Below the pieces are notes generated by a model. It ran no database searches, was not told the origin of the DNA, and was given only the letters and a program-made list of their open reading frames with translations. From positions 2,769,096-2,833,095 of the forward strand of contig NC_087080.1 in NCBI RefSeq assembly GCF_026151205.1: DNA of 64,000 nt, written 5' to 3'. This stretch comes from Bolinopsis microptera. Its lineage: Eukaryota; Ctenophora; Tentaculata; Lobata; Bolinopsidae. Shown one piece after another: positions 1 through 11,338 of this stretch (within the stretch, counting starts at the first letter, position 1; each line of letters opens with the position of its first letter). The position numbers and the translations under genes are program-made.

Positions 1-1
1 T

Positions 2-1024
2 CCCGACATCCTGGCTTCCTACGGCTTTCCTAAAAAAATCATAAAAGCCATTATGTCACTCTACATCAACACCAAGGCTAAAATCATGACCCCTGAAGGT
101 ATAACCTTAGAATTCCTTACCAACCTCGGAATTCTCCAGGGCGATGTTCTTGCACCTCTCATTTTTATCATCGTCCTGGATTTCATACTAAGACTAGCAA
201 TAGGGCCACGTGATGGGTTTAAAGTTGGAAGTAACTACATTGCTGATTTGGACTTCGCCGATGACCTAGCAACAATTACTGACAGCTTCAGCGAAAATGG
301 CCGCCTTTGCCAAAGCATTTCTGATATAGCAGCCCGTTATGGTCTCCTTATTAACATCGGAAAGACCAAATACATGTCCTATAATATCCCGCGACCTGTC
401 AACTCAGACGATAGAGTCTTTATTAACGGCAACCCTTTAGAAGAAGTTCATGACTTTAAGTACCTTGGATCCTTTATAGCCTCAACAAGCAGAGACATCA
501 ATGTCAGGAAAGGCCTCGCATGGAAAGCTTTACAGAGTCTAGATGCTTTTTGGAAATCTAATATGTCCAGGAAGATCAAGACTAAGATTTTTCGAACTGC
601 AGTAGAACCTGTTCTGCTGTATGGTGCAGAAACCTGGACTCTTAAAAAGGCTGATATCAGAGCACTAGACGGTGTTTATACTAGAATGCTACGAAGGGTC
701 TTTGGTATCTCATGGAAATCACATACACCTAACTCCGTTCTTTACGGAAAGATTCCATCGGTGACAGATACTATAAAGACACGAAGACTTCGTTTTGCAG
801 GACATGTCTACCGTCTACAGGACCAACCTGCTCAACAACTCCTTTTCTGGCAACCATCCTATGGCCAGCGTTATCGAGGACGACCACATAAGACCTTCCC
901 GGACGTCCTACTTGAAGACACTGGAATGGAACCTGACCAGCTGCGTTTACTCATGTGTGATAGGGATAAATGGAGAGAAGCGTTGACACGAAACTCGTTC
1001 CAGATTTCATCTGGATCGACCTAG
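2..1024 (+). CDS. non-LTR retrotransposon reverse transcriptase, C-terminal part
   Basis: The frame is open from base 2, so the protein starts left of the window; the first ATG at 53 is internal. The visible 340 residues cover the second half of a LINE reverse transcriptase: the GILQGDVLAP turn before the catalytic strand, the catalytic LDFADD box (FADD variant of YxDD), a KTKYM thumb motif, then the usual C-terminal tail with YLGS, LLYGAETWTL, a cluster of arginines and RRLRFAGHVYRL, and RGRP near the end. This protein copies element RNA at a nicked genomic target. The frame is uninterrupted to a TAG at 1022, so this copy is fairly young. Just after the stop lies a short GGCAGGTA-like repeat, which could be the element's 3' tail. 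The clade (RTE-like or I-like) is not resolved. It is a different element from the LINE at 21-25 kb. Confidence 0.9.
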   Translation, partial: PDILASYGFPKKIIKAIMSLYINTKAKIMTPEGITLEFLTNLGILQGDVLAPLIFIIVLDFILRLAIGPRDGFKVGSNYIADLDFADDLATITDSFSENGRLCQSISDIAARYGLLINIGKTKYMSYNIPRPVNSDDRVFINGNPLEEVHDFKYLGSFIASTSRDINVRKGLAWKALQSLDAFWKSNMSRKIKTKIFRTAVEPVLLYGAETWTLKKADIRALDGVYTRMLRRVFGISWKSHTPNSVLYGKIPSVTDTIKTRRLRFAGHVYRLQDQPAQQLLFWQPSYGQRYRGRPHKTFPDVLLEDTGMEPDQLRLLMCDRDKWREALTRNSFQISSGST

Positions 1025-2945
1025 GCAGGTAGGCAGGCATAGCTAACATGATTATTCGAACGAAGTAACTTCATGGTTGATGTTAATTACTAGCGCTACA
1101 ACTTATAAAGTACTCAGTCATAATATTTTGCTATAACCATTACCAACGAAGTTTGTTTTGCCGGCTTAAAATAAAGAAAAAGGGACACATAATGTATGCG
1201 TCAAAGCACATGTCTCTTAGACAGCTAGTTGTTTAGCTACGTTTCTTAAATCTTGTCCATTTTAACGATTACATGAATGGAAAGTACCTCGCGCGCAGTT
1301 AATTGTATACATGTGCAGCGCGCGGTCAATTGTCTTTTATCAAATTCGATTAGAATCGTAAACAATGACATTAATCATTGATCATTCCTAATGACATTAA
1401 ACATGATTAATGTCATGTATCGACTTAACGATTGTGTATACCTAAGTGCTACGTATTGTTTTACATCGATATCGATGTTGGGAACTCAGTTGTTGACCTT
1501 GATATAATTATAAGATGATTGTATCGAGACTCGAGTATTCGGTCCTCCACCATCATCTTCATTGTTCATTTCATGCTTCTCTTCCCGAACTTCTGTTCGT
1601 ACCGAATGCAGTCCAGGTAGCGCACGGAAGTTCGTCTGAGTGCAATATAGCTGATTACATTGGTGATTACATTGCGTTTCGAATGATAGCGCTTGTCGAC
1701 CCATGCCGTGCGTGTCGAATCTATATAATATGGCCCCGCCCCCAAGCATTCCCGAGGTAACTGAATTATTCATCGTTCCACCCTATATCCTTGTCTTTTT
1801 TTCAGCAGATCCTTGTTATGGTGGAGTAGTAGGTATACAGGGTGTTTTAGCTGCAGTCAGTGGTCATTAGCCATTACTTTACTCGTTATTACACAATCCA
1901 CATACAGTAATAGTCCTACTCCGATTATTACCTCGCTGCCTAGTCTGTAGACCAGTTATTTGTAGTTCAAAACAATTATCGGTTAAACATGTTTACAACA
2001 ACAGCAGGAGTCTCGTGCTTACTGCCTACTTAGCTAATCTGCGTCATTATCATAAGAAAAGTAAGACTAACACTGGAAACAGGTCAGACTGTCAGAGTAA
2101 TTATATTAAAAATTCATGCACAGCAAGCCGGTACATTAACACTGCACAGGTACAAGGCAGAATATGTAGCAGTACATATTCAGCTGTACTCAGGGTGGTA
2201 GGAGCATACTGTTTGAGAGGGCTTGAGACAGCAGAGATGACGCGCTTTTCCACCGCCCTATCATAGAGCTATATAATGCAGTGCTCTCTCGACTAAACGC
2301 TTCAAAGTGTATTTTACAAGGCATTGTCTCACGGAGAGTGGCTGCTGTTAGTATTATGATCGTTATACATGCAGGTGCTTTACCAGGTGATACAAGGTGT
2401 AAATCAATTGGAGGCCCCCTGTGTGCTTGTAATATTTTGTGAACGTGTTTGATTATAGTTGCTGTGTTTGTTTCAAGATGACGTTTCCAGAACATCAGTC
2501 CGGACAACAGAGTAAGCCAGGTTAGTGGTTCTGTTTTTAGAGTTTAAGTGTACTTTGTCTCTGATCGTATGTGGTATTATGGTTCCCGAGTTCAGGGATC
2601 ATTTGCGAGAACAAAAACCCCGTACCGTTTACCGAACCCCTTTTCACAAACTGGACTTTCCACTTAAAGGTAATGGAGTGGGTGTACCGTAATAATTTAA
2701 CATTGTGTGTTGCTAAGTCTTTTGTTAAATACTGACTTATATTCACAGTGGAATTATATTGATAAGATTAACTAAAGTTTCAATCTAAATTATCATTCCG
2801 AATTAAATCCTTGAATCGTCAGTGTATAAACCAGTTTACAGTTGGCGGCAGCCGAGAAGATCAGCCTTTACATTCTCAATACCTCCCAGTAGATCACATT
2901 ATTATACTGATAATGAGTACATACAATATACTACAACCTATGCAA
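1025..2945. other. non-coding stretch, nothing identified
   Basis: The first few hundred bases may include the 3' untranslated part of the preceding LINE. Beyond that I see only short chance frames in AT-rich DNA and no recognisable exon, RNA gene or long repeat. Confidence 0.4.
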
Positions 2946-3071
2946 GTCGGCTAGTTCTAAAGTTCTAGGCTACAATGTTACAAGAAGTTACTGTAAGCGC
3001 ACTGGTATGTCGGCTAGTTCTAAAGTTCTAGGCTACAATGTTACAAGAAGTTACTGTAAGCGTACTGTCGG
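2946..3071. repeat. two-copy 63-bp tandem duplication
   Basis: A 63-bp unit beginning gtcggctagttctaaagttc occurs at 2946 and again at 3009 with almost no change, so the duplication is recent. Confidence 0.9.
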
Positions 3072-6000
3072 TTATTCTAGTAGGCTTCTGGCAACTTCTT
3101 ACGTGAACTTCTGAATAGAGTGTGTACGTGGTTAAAGTTCCACACTTTGTCACTATTGTCAGGGATGTCTTCTTATGGGGTAATTGGTGCGTGTCCCACC
3201 TTATAGAGCGTACAGTATAATGGAATGGAATTCCTGATGTTTCGAGAAAAAGAAGCCCTAATACTCACAAAGGGGTAGCTAGACTGCTGAACTAGAAGTT
3301 GGAACAGGCGGACAGGCGGACCAGTGCTGGTCCTACTTTATCCTTGACGCACTTTAATTTTAGCCTTGTTTCAGCGTATACTTTAGTATTTCAAAAGCAG
3401 TAGTAGTACCTATTACATAGTTAAAAAGTACATCAGAAATTGGGACTTGAGTGCAGTGAACCTAATAGCTTTAATTGTAACTTCAATGCAAACTTAGTTC
3501 AAATTAACTCTAGTTTGCTGTTAAAACTAAGTTATGATTATGATCATATCATATCTTCGGGAGTTAGGCTGTGTAGGTGACCTACCTATGTGACCTATGT
3601 GATGTTAAGTTGATGTTATCGAGTGCTCCTCAGTGAAATACACATGTTTACACGTTTAACGCATGTTTGCAGTAAGAACAGCTACCATACAAAGTGATAC
3701 AATGTCCTTTATGATTTGTAGCGTGACCGATAAGGCTGAAACCTTTTAATTATTGACCTTGTCTGAAGAAAAAACCTTGAGAAAACGAATGATTTTCAAT
3801 TTTAGTTTTGATCACCAGTGTCCAGTCGATGTCAGATCCAGTTTGAACAAAAATTATTTTGAAATTCTGATCGTTTTGGTTTACGTTGTGACGTAAGTTT
3901 TGGCTGGGAGCATTACGGCTTTCTATAATCCTTGTTAAAGCAGACGAAATGAAACCGGGCAAATAACTGGTGTGTACTCTCTCTTCCCGGTTGTATGCTT
4001 CATTTCATTTTGTCTCTGTTAACCAGAATTGTCGAAACGCTTTCTACCAAAAACCAAATCATTAGTGTAAAACCTTTCTGGTAAAATTTCATTCATATTT
4101 TCACCAAGTTACAACCTCTACTATTTTCTCTGTTTAACTTCACAAAATCTTTAGTTAAATTTTTGTGTCTAGAGCTTAAAGCGTTCCCTACTATCACCTA
4201 CATCCTAGAATATCTGCATTTATTGCACACAGCTACAAATAACACTGCTGACAGCCGTCACTCGTCAGACACAAAAAGGGACTCATAACCGTCCTTCCTC
4301 CGCGCCGGAGTTCTATCCGCGCCGGAGTTCTATCATTGCTGGGATGAATTTCCAGGTTCCTGTTATATGTAGGCCTGTAACAAACTTTATTGAACACACT
4401 TAGAGGTAGTTAAAACACTTTAGGGCTTCAAAAAAATAAATTGTGCTTAGATGGTAGAAGGTATTTTAGAAGGTATGGCCATTGTTTAGCCACATTTTTA
4501 TAATTTTATTTCAATTTAACGCAGACTCTTCATTAAACTTTCGTTCATATCTGTCTCAAGGCTTCTGAGATAATTTTAGTCAAGTGCTTTGCCAGACTTG
4601 ATAAAAAATTCGTCGTTCGGCTCATGATCTTGAAAATTGAAAGATTAATTACTGCGATCCGAACTACTGTAATTAGTATAAGTACTGTAACTGTGAGTTA
4701 CTGTAAACTGTGTTTACTGTTTTACTATCGAGATTGCGTTTACAAACGGAAAGAAGAATTCAACATTGCAGATTGTAGATTAAAACCTATTGAATGATTA
4801 CACGACGACTATTGTCATTCAATTTATCTATACGTTTATTTGGCAGTATCCAGTCCGCAGACTACTTATGACATGATGGTAAACAGATCATATGAATAAT
4901 GATTGGTATACTGGATGCAATTAGTTACGGCTAGCATTAATTGTCATTCCGGTATAACCTGCTCCACAAATTACCCTGTAACCGCAGTGAACATTCTTAC
5001 TTTTGTCCTCCTCGATCTTGGATACTACCATATATTTATCGTTTCTTGAATATCATTATAACGGACTAAACCAGTACAAATTAGCTCAGGTTCTTCCTAT
5101 CTATATGCAGATGCTGAATCTAGAATTCTCAATCTTTCATATTCATAAAGAGGATTCAACTTCTATTGGCCTGTCTTTCTGCTTAGCCTATTTTAAACGA
5201 GCCGTATGGTTATAACTGCATAACTGCGTATTTGTTTACTGCAACATGCATTGAACAGACTCTCCGCGAGCAATTTAAGCGCACAATTTATCTAATTTTA
5301 GTTTAGATCACCAAATCATCAAATGTTGGAGTTGTCATTTCTTAACTACAGTTGTAAATTTTACTCAACAGTGACCTCGCAAAGTTTGAGAAATCGAACA
5401 ATTTTACTTACGGAGTGAGGATGATATCTAGTAATATTAATAGTGTCTTCAAGTCTTCTGGTGTCTTCAAGTGCTGAGTTTTAGCACTTGAAGACGTTTT
5501 ATCCTTGTGACGCGTATCATCTGATTAATACTAATAGTAGTAAAATTTGGTGGGTAGTAAAGTTTAACCTGTCTTCACTCAAAATTCTAAACTGACTTGA
5601 AACTGAACCAGATCTTCAAGTGCTTCTGCAAAAAATACACTTTAATTATGCGCTCAACCCCATATCCTTAACTAAACGGACGTCGGACATCACTATCAGT
5701 ATGAAGCACTAGATACGCAAGCACCGCAGGATTAGGATGTAAACTTTGGTATTCTCCTATCATTACCTAAACAATTTAGCCTTAACGTTGGAATTATTAT
5801 CGTATCCATAATGAGTGGTGGATATAATAATGTATCTAAATCACAATTAGTAAGTGGTCTCCTGGCAATCTGCAGATAGCACAATGTAGCACGATGTAGC
5901 TAGCACAATGTAGCACAATGTAGCACAATGGGTGCACCTCTGATCACAGGCATACCGTTGTTGCTGGTTCAAATGTTCGGGCTCTATTGAGGATTTGATC

Positions 6001-6145
6001 CTTCTCTTGGTAGTATCTTTCTTGTCGGTTTGTCTGGTAGTGAGCACATTTCGTGATACAGAATTAGCAATATTAGTGTGCTTACATATGATAAGAGTTT
6101 CTTATTGAGTCGCGAAATAGACGGGTTTGCAGTGGTTTAATCACG
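3072..6145. other. non-coding stretch with minor repeats
   Basis: No coding exon is recognisable. The stretch holds a two-copy 18-bp repeat around 4300-4336 (gcgccggagttctatc) and a small hairpin at 5463-5495 with 13-bp arms (gtcttcaagtgct) and a 7-base loop. The remainder is plain AT-rich sequence. Confidence 0.45.
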
Positions 6146-6234
6146 ACGAATACTATATATAGTATTCGTGAATTTATGACATAATACTTGTTGCTCAATA
6201 TATTGAGCAACAAGTATTATGTCATAAATTCACG
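6146..6234. repeat. two adjoining perfect palindromes (24 bp and 68 bp)
   Basis: Bases 6146-6169 form an exact 24-bp palindrome centred on tatata. Bases 6167-6234 form an exact 68-bp palindrome, two 34-bp arms with no spacer, centred between 6200 and 6201. They share three bases. Perfect spacer-free arms of this length would extrude as a cruciform or hairpin, and their identity implies a recent origin. No transposon ends were recognised around them. Confidence 0.95.
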
Positions 6235-8009
6235 GAATTTCAGTCATAATGATATTATTATGATTATGATGACTGATATCCGAAAATTTGCGCAAATCTC
6301 TGTTAACGAAGAATGTGGGGTAGTGAAAAACAAATTGAAATTTTAAAAATCTAGGGCAAGATCGAACGGAAGTGTCCAACAAATTAGAATTTTTAAAATA
6401 TAGGTTATGATTTGCACAATTTTACGATTTTGCAATAGTTTGGAACCGGGAAAATTCTTTAAGGTACAAAATATTTAATATCTGATTCTATAGCTAGCCT
6501 GTATCGTCATTTGGCGGTGACTCGGGTTGTAATATAATTGTCAGTAAATAGTAATACCTATCCATTTCCATAAAATGAATAATGTAACTAGTGTATCTGC
6601 AGTCTGCTGTACGGACATGATACCTTAATACGATAAGCAGCACCTGAACGATAATATTGTAATTGTGAAGCTAGTCTACTTTTTAATGAATTCTTCAATG
6701 ATAAACGTTGCAATTTTGAATGGCCGGTTCAACTTTAATTCTTGTAGTTGTAGTTCTTATTTTGTTGGCCAAGCGTAATGGCATTTAGTGAACTCCTAGT
6801 TGCAACATCTTGATGTCTCGAAAGATCCCTGGTGTAGTTGTACTGCATTAATTCGCCAAATGTCTCTACGGCCACTGTGATGCTTTAGTTTATCCCCATT
6901 TCCCATTAAACGTTTAGCGTCTTCCTTCTGTTTACCGTATTGTCCAGACCGTCACACGTTATGCTTCCAGAGATTTATTTGCTTGCTCTATACGCCTTAA
7001 GTCTTTTCGTTGCTTATAATGTTTCAAATCCACCATACCTGCGGTTTTGTACTGATCGTTAAGTTTGTACTTTGATATCGAGCATCCGTAATAGAGAAAC
7101 GGTTTTTCTTACCTTCCTAACAATTACGTTTGCGCTTAAACCGGGATTTCCTTTACTTACATTTCCATTTCCAACAAACCAACCTTGCAAATTCCGAGAT
7201 TACCCCTGATTTAAAAAACTAAACCCAGAAACTGAAGACCCACGATGTATGTAGTGTCGGCACTGCTAGACAATTCTGTTCCTCTCCTTGAAGGGCCCAT
7301 CCTTTCCAACTCGCTCCTGAAAGAACGGGACAAGAAATGCCGGAAACTGGACAAGAGATTTGGTCTTAGCTCTTGTGAGTGTATTAAAACGGGCTGGCTG
7401 TTTGGGGGGGGGGGGGGGGGGGGGTGGGGCAGATAACCACGATGTACGTGGTTAAGATTATAGTTTTGGGGACTACGATCAGTTTAATTAATTTACAGGG
7501 TGCAAGCTTCCGGCTTTTGGGCGATGCTTTATTATTTTTCTGCCAATCTGTACAACAGGGTGCAAAAACTACGCTTATTGATTTCCTGCTCCACCGCAAT
7601 TGGTGGCCCTTATCATATTAATGATCGTAAGCAAAATATTGGATAATTATTACCTCGTTCATACGATCTTAGCAGGGCTATAAGTATATGCCATATTTTT
7701 ACCTCGTTTGATGTGTATCCTGGCTACGAGCCTATAACTCCTGACTAAGTGATGAGTGAAAATCTAGGTTATTTATTGACTTGCAATATTTCCTGATGTG
7801 TTTTTATTCATTGGTTAATTTGTCCGATTTGTACTTGCATCAGCGACGGGTTCTTGGCTTGATTTGTAGTATCTAGGAAAAGTGTATCAAACAAATTTGG
7901 TGACTTTTGGAAATCTGAAATAGCTCTTGGTTTTGAATTTATAGGATTCTTATGTCTTGAAACTACTGTCTTATAAAGCGTTCTTGAATTTAAAGTCTCC
8001 GCAGTGTTG
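6235..8009. other. non-coding stretch with a 21-G run
   Basis: No gene was recognised. A run of 21 G residues at 7404-7424, followed by t and gggg, could form a G-quadruplex. The short frames crossing it on both strands are artefacts of the run. Confidence 0.45.
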
Positions 8010-8017
8010 CATCATAG

Positions 8018-9207
8018 TCTAGGGTTTGCAGTATCGGTACAATAATTTGTATCGCCGATAACTGATAACAATTTTGGAATTATCGGCGATAACGATAATT
8101 ATCGGCGATAAAATTGGTTCATAACAATGAGCTAAGTTTCTGTTGATTAGCATGACTGACATAATCAATTACACTTTCGTCACCTTTGTGAATGAGGATT
8201 GCGGAAGTCCTGAGTTACTGTTACACGAATTCTAAACACATAATTTGAAATTCCACAACGGCATCGTAAATTTCTTTAGAAAGCATTTGCTAGACGACTA
8301 CTATACATTTCAGTTTGAGTCTTCTTTTCTATGTACGGTACGATCAGGGGTTGAATTTTTGGTCGTTTGACCTGGGGGGATGTGGACGAGTTAGCACTTA
8401 TAGTGGCTGGATTTTCAATAGCGTGCTTTACTCGCAAGTGATACCACAAACTAGGAAAGACTTCTCACAATGTATGCAGGTCACGTTGTCTCCCTCTTTT
8501 TTAAACGTTTCCAGATCCCGTTGGTTGCCATATCAAATAAAACCGTTTTCGCATGACACGACAGGGGACAACCAAGCACGTTATCAATTAACAATTTAAG
8601 CAAATGAGCTATCAAATACAAACGCGGGGCGTAGAGCGTGTGCTGTTTTGAAACTAATTATGACGTCATCAGTCATATAGTGTATCATATGAATTTAATT
8701 GTGAGAAGTTTTAATTTAAGTATAGCATCTGATCAACCGACGTAAAGATCACTTATTATCATCGCACCACACGAATACATAGCTTATAGCTAGAACAACT
8801 TATATATGGGTGGGGCGAGACTTTGGAGTTTGGGATACCTATGGGAATTGGCCATTGTGAAACATATGCTATTAAAATGATTGATATCAAGTGCAGGATA
8901 AATAGGCAATAAGACATGACAATGGAATGTGAAATGTGAATAACTTAACATATTTCGATTTAACAATGAAAGGATGACACTGATTTGAGTAGCAAATTCG
9001 GTTAATAAATACCTGTAGAGGTTCAATAACGCTAAATTTGATCGATGATTTTACGGAATTTCGAACTTTTTGAAAATAATTGTTGAAGAAAAAAAATGTT
9101 GGTATTATCGGTTTATCGGTTAGAAATTATCGCCGATAACGGATAATAACTTTTTCACAAATTATCGCCTATAATTTTATCGCCGATAATATCGGTTGCA
9201 AACCCTT
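8018..9207. mobile_element. hAT-like non-autonomous DNA transposon, about 1.2 kb
   Basis: The left end reads agggtttgca followed by repeated TATCGGCGATAA-type motifs (8021-8115). The right end, from about 9100 to 9206, is the inverted counterpart: ATCGCCGATAA motifs, then tgcaaaccct. Dense subterminal repeats and an AGGGTTTGC terminus are typical of hAT elements. A possible 8-bp target-site duplication is CATCATAG at 8010-8017 and CATCATAA at 9208-9215, one mismatch. The interior has no transposase frame, so the element would depend on an enzyme supplied elsewhere. The exact ends are uncertain by two or three bases because the two termini are not the same length. Confidence 0.7.
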
Positions 9208-9597
9208 CATCATAATTTATTTTTTGGGATTCGCACAGTACCAATTACCATACTTTTCCAAGTAAGCTACGTTATACATCACATATTAGTTTAAATTATA
9301 CTACACGTCCTGTCATTATTTCCCACTAAAAGTGCAAATATTAATAAATTATATTGATAATCTGCCAACATTTAATTAAGTTAACTAAGGGAACTAATGC
9401 TAAAAAACAGGCCAGACCGACAGGTGGAAGTACGCAGGATTGCTGCCTAATTCATTCTAAAATTACTGCTAAATGACAACACTCCTCTTTCGTCGCAATC
9501 ACACGAAAGTTTAAACAGTTTAATTCTTTCAACACTAACTTTAACACATTGACTCGGTCTTTATGACGATTTTGCCACCAACACACTAAGTCGAAGT

Positions 9598-9607
9598 TAT
9601 ATAAATA
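9598..9607 (+). promoter_or_regulatory. TATA-box candidate with a possible first exon to 9780
   Basis: The sequence TTATATAAATACCC stands about 30 bases before a pyrimidine-rich start region. A consensus splice donor (CAG then GTAAGA) lies at about 9780, preceded by an ATG at 9743 that gives a short open frame. Together these look like a promoter and first exon, but no downstream exon was recognised. Confidence 0.3.
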
Positions 9608-9911
9608 CCCGCTACTTTTGTCTCTTTCCTTGGCTCGTAAGCCAAAATGGGGGTATCTAAAATAAGCTTCGAGTCCTTAAGGTGGTTTATGTTCTTTCAT
9701 ACCCGGAATAAAGTGAATCTGTGATAGTTTAAAGGAACAACGATGCAGATGATCACGAAATCTTGTGCTCGGAACAACTCAGGTAAGAATCAAGATTTAA
9801 AGTGAGTTCTACGTTAACTAGACTAAAGAATTAGTCAAACATTTTACGGCGAATGTTTTACGGCAAGTTATTATGTTCAGGCTTGTGTTTAAACCAACTC
9901 CTTTTATTTAA

Positions 9912-10305
9912 CCAGGATAACTTACTTAATAACTTAATAACCTAATAACTTAATAATTTAATAACTTAACCAGGTTAACTTACTTAATCTACTTAATTTA
10001 CTGCCCGTTAGGATTTGAAGTTCTTGTTGTAACTAAACGTTTGGTCATTGTATCATTTCGTATGTACTTGTTTCGTTTTACAGTATTATTATTCCGCTTG
10101 AATTCATTCCATATAGGGGGAACTATAGAACGAACACCGATGGGACATTACGACAACATTAAGACAACATTAAGACAACAATAAGACAACATTAAGACAC
10201 CAATAACTAATAAGACAACATTAAGACAACATTAAGGCAACAAACACCAATAAGACAACAAACGATAAGACAACATTAAGATAACATTAAGGCAACATAG
10301 ATGGT
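9912..10305. repeat. short-unit tandem repeats (TTAATAAC and ACAACATTAAG types)
   Basis: About 9912-9990 is built of ten-base units of the kind taataactta. About 10140-10305 is built of eleven- to twelve-base units around acaacattaag, with irregular variants. Neither is coding. Confidence 0.85.
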
Positions 10306-11208
10306 TTCAATCCTTTCGGACTTTGTTCACTCAATTTTTATAAGCTAAATAAAGAATCCACATAAATTCAACTTTCGCTGCTACAAAATATTCGAGGTGA
10401 TGATATTCGTACTGATGTTCCATGCAAATAAACAAATTCAACATATTCAGTATTTTGATGTGTTATCATTTATCAATTATCGATATTGATCAGTTTATTT
10501 ATATCAATGATTTGTCTGTTAGTGGAAGTGGCACGTAGCCATTTGTCATTAAAATATGAAGGTGATTAGAATCAAAAATAAAGGAGTAAATGATTAGGAA
10601 TATTAAGATAGTTTCTGTGATTTTTAAATCATTGATTAAATAGCATTGGGATTGAATTTGATAAGTATGCGATCTTACAGTTTTCATTAATCTTTCAACA
10701 ATGACTAGACTATCGAATTCAGTTTCTCGTTGTACAGCTTCGCATGCACTCCCGCCGCCGCCTACGATGCAAGATGATGGGCTGGGCAACGTCTAACAAG
10801 TTCTTCGTTAATAAAATTTCAATTCCGTCTAAAAACAAGTTTTTGCCAATTTACTTTTCAGGAATTTGTATTGTCAAGTATGTAAAAGAGTTGCGACTTT
10901 TAAGACAGAGTAGCGTAGAATTTTATAATTTGTATTCATGTACTTAGTTCCTTATCTCTCATCATACGAACATACAAATAACGTGCAGACAATAATGACC
11001 GCTGGTAACCCTGGTATTTGTTAACACCAGGATTGGTCCAGTATTTCCAGACCGTTTGAGACTGAAAATGGAGATAAAATCTTAAAATGATTCTGTAGTT
11101 ACCTGGTAGAACCATTCAGCCGATCTTGTATTTCTTGTCATTAAGTAATGTCTTGGTGCCACTCGCCGCTACCTTGATACCACTTTTCTACCCTGACTCT
11201 CTCGCTTA
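10306..11208. other. non-coding stretch, nothing identified
   Basis: No recognisable exon, RNA gene or transposon end was seen. Confidence 0.4.
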
Positions 11209-11338
11209 GTTCATTAGGTTCTCCTTTATTATCCTCCCATTTCCTCGCTGCACAATCACATTGTTCCCGCATGTTCATTAGGTTCTCCTTTATTATCCTC
11301 CCATTTCCTCGCTGCACAATCACATTGTTCCCGCATGT
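11209..11338. repeat. two-copy 64-bp tandem duplication
   Basis: A 64-bp unit beginning ttcattaggttctcctttat is present twice, at about 11210 and 11274, with near identity. Confidence 0.9.
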
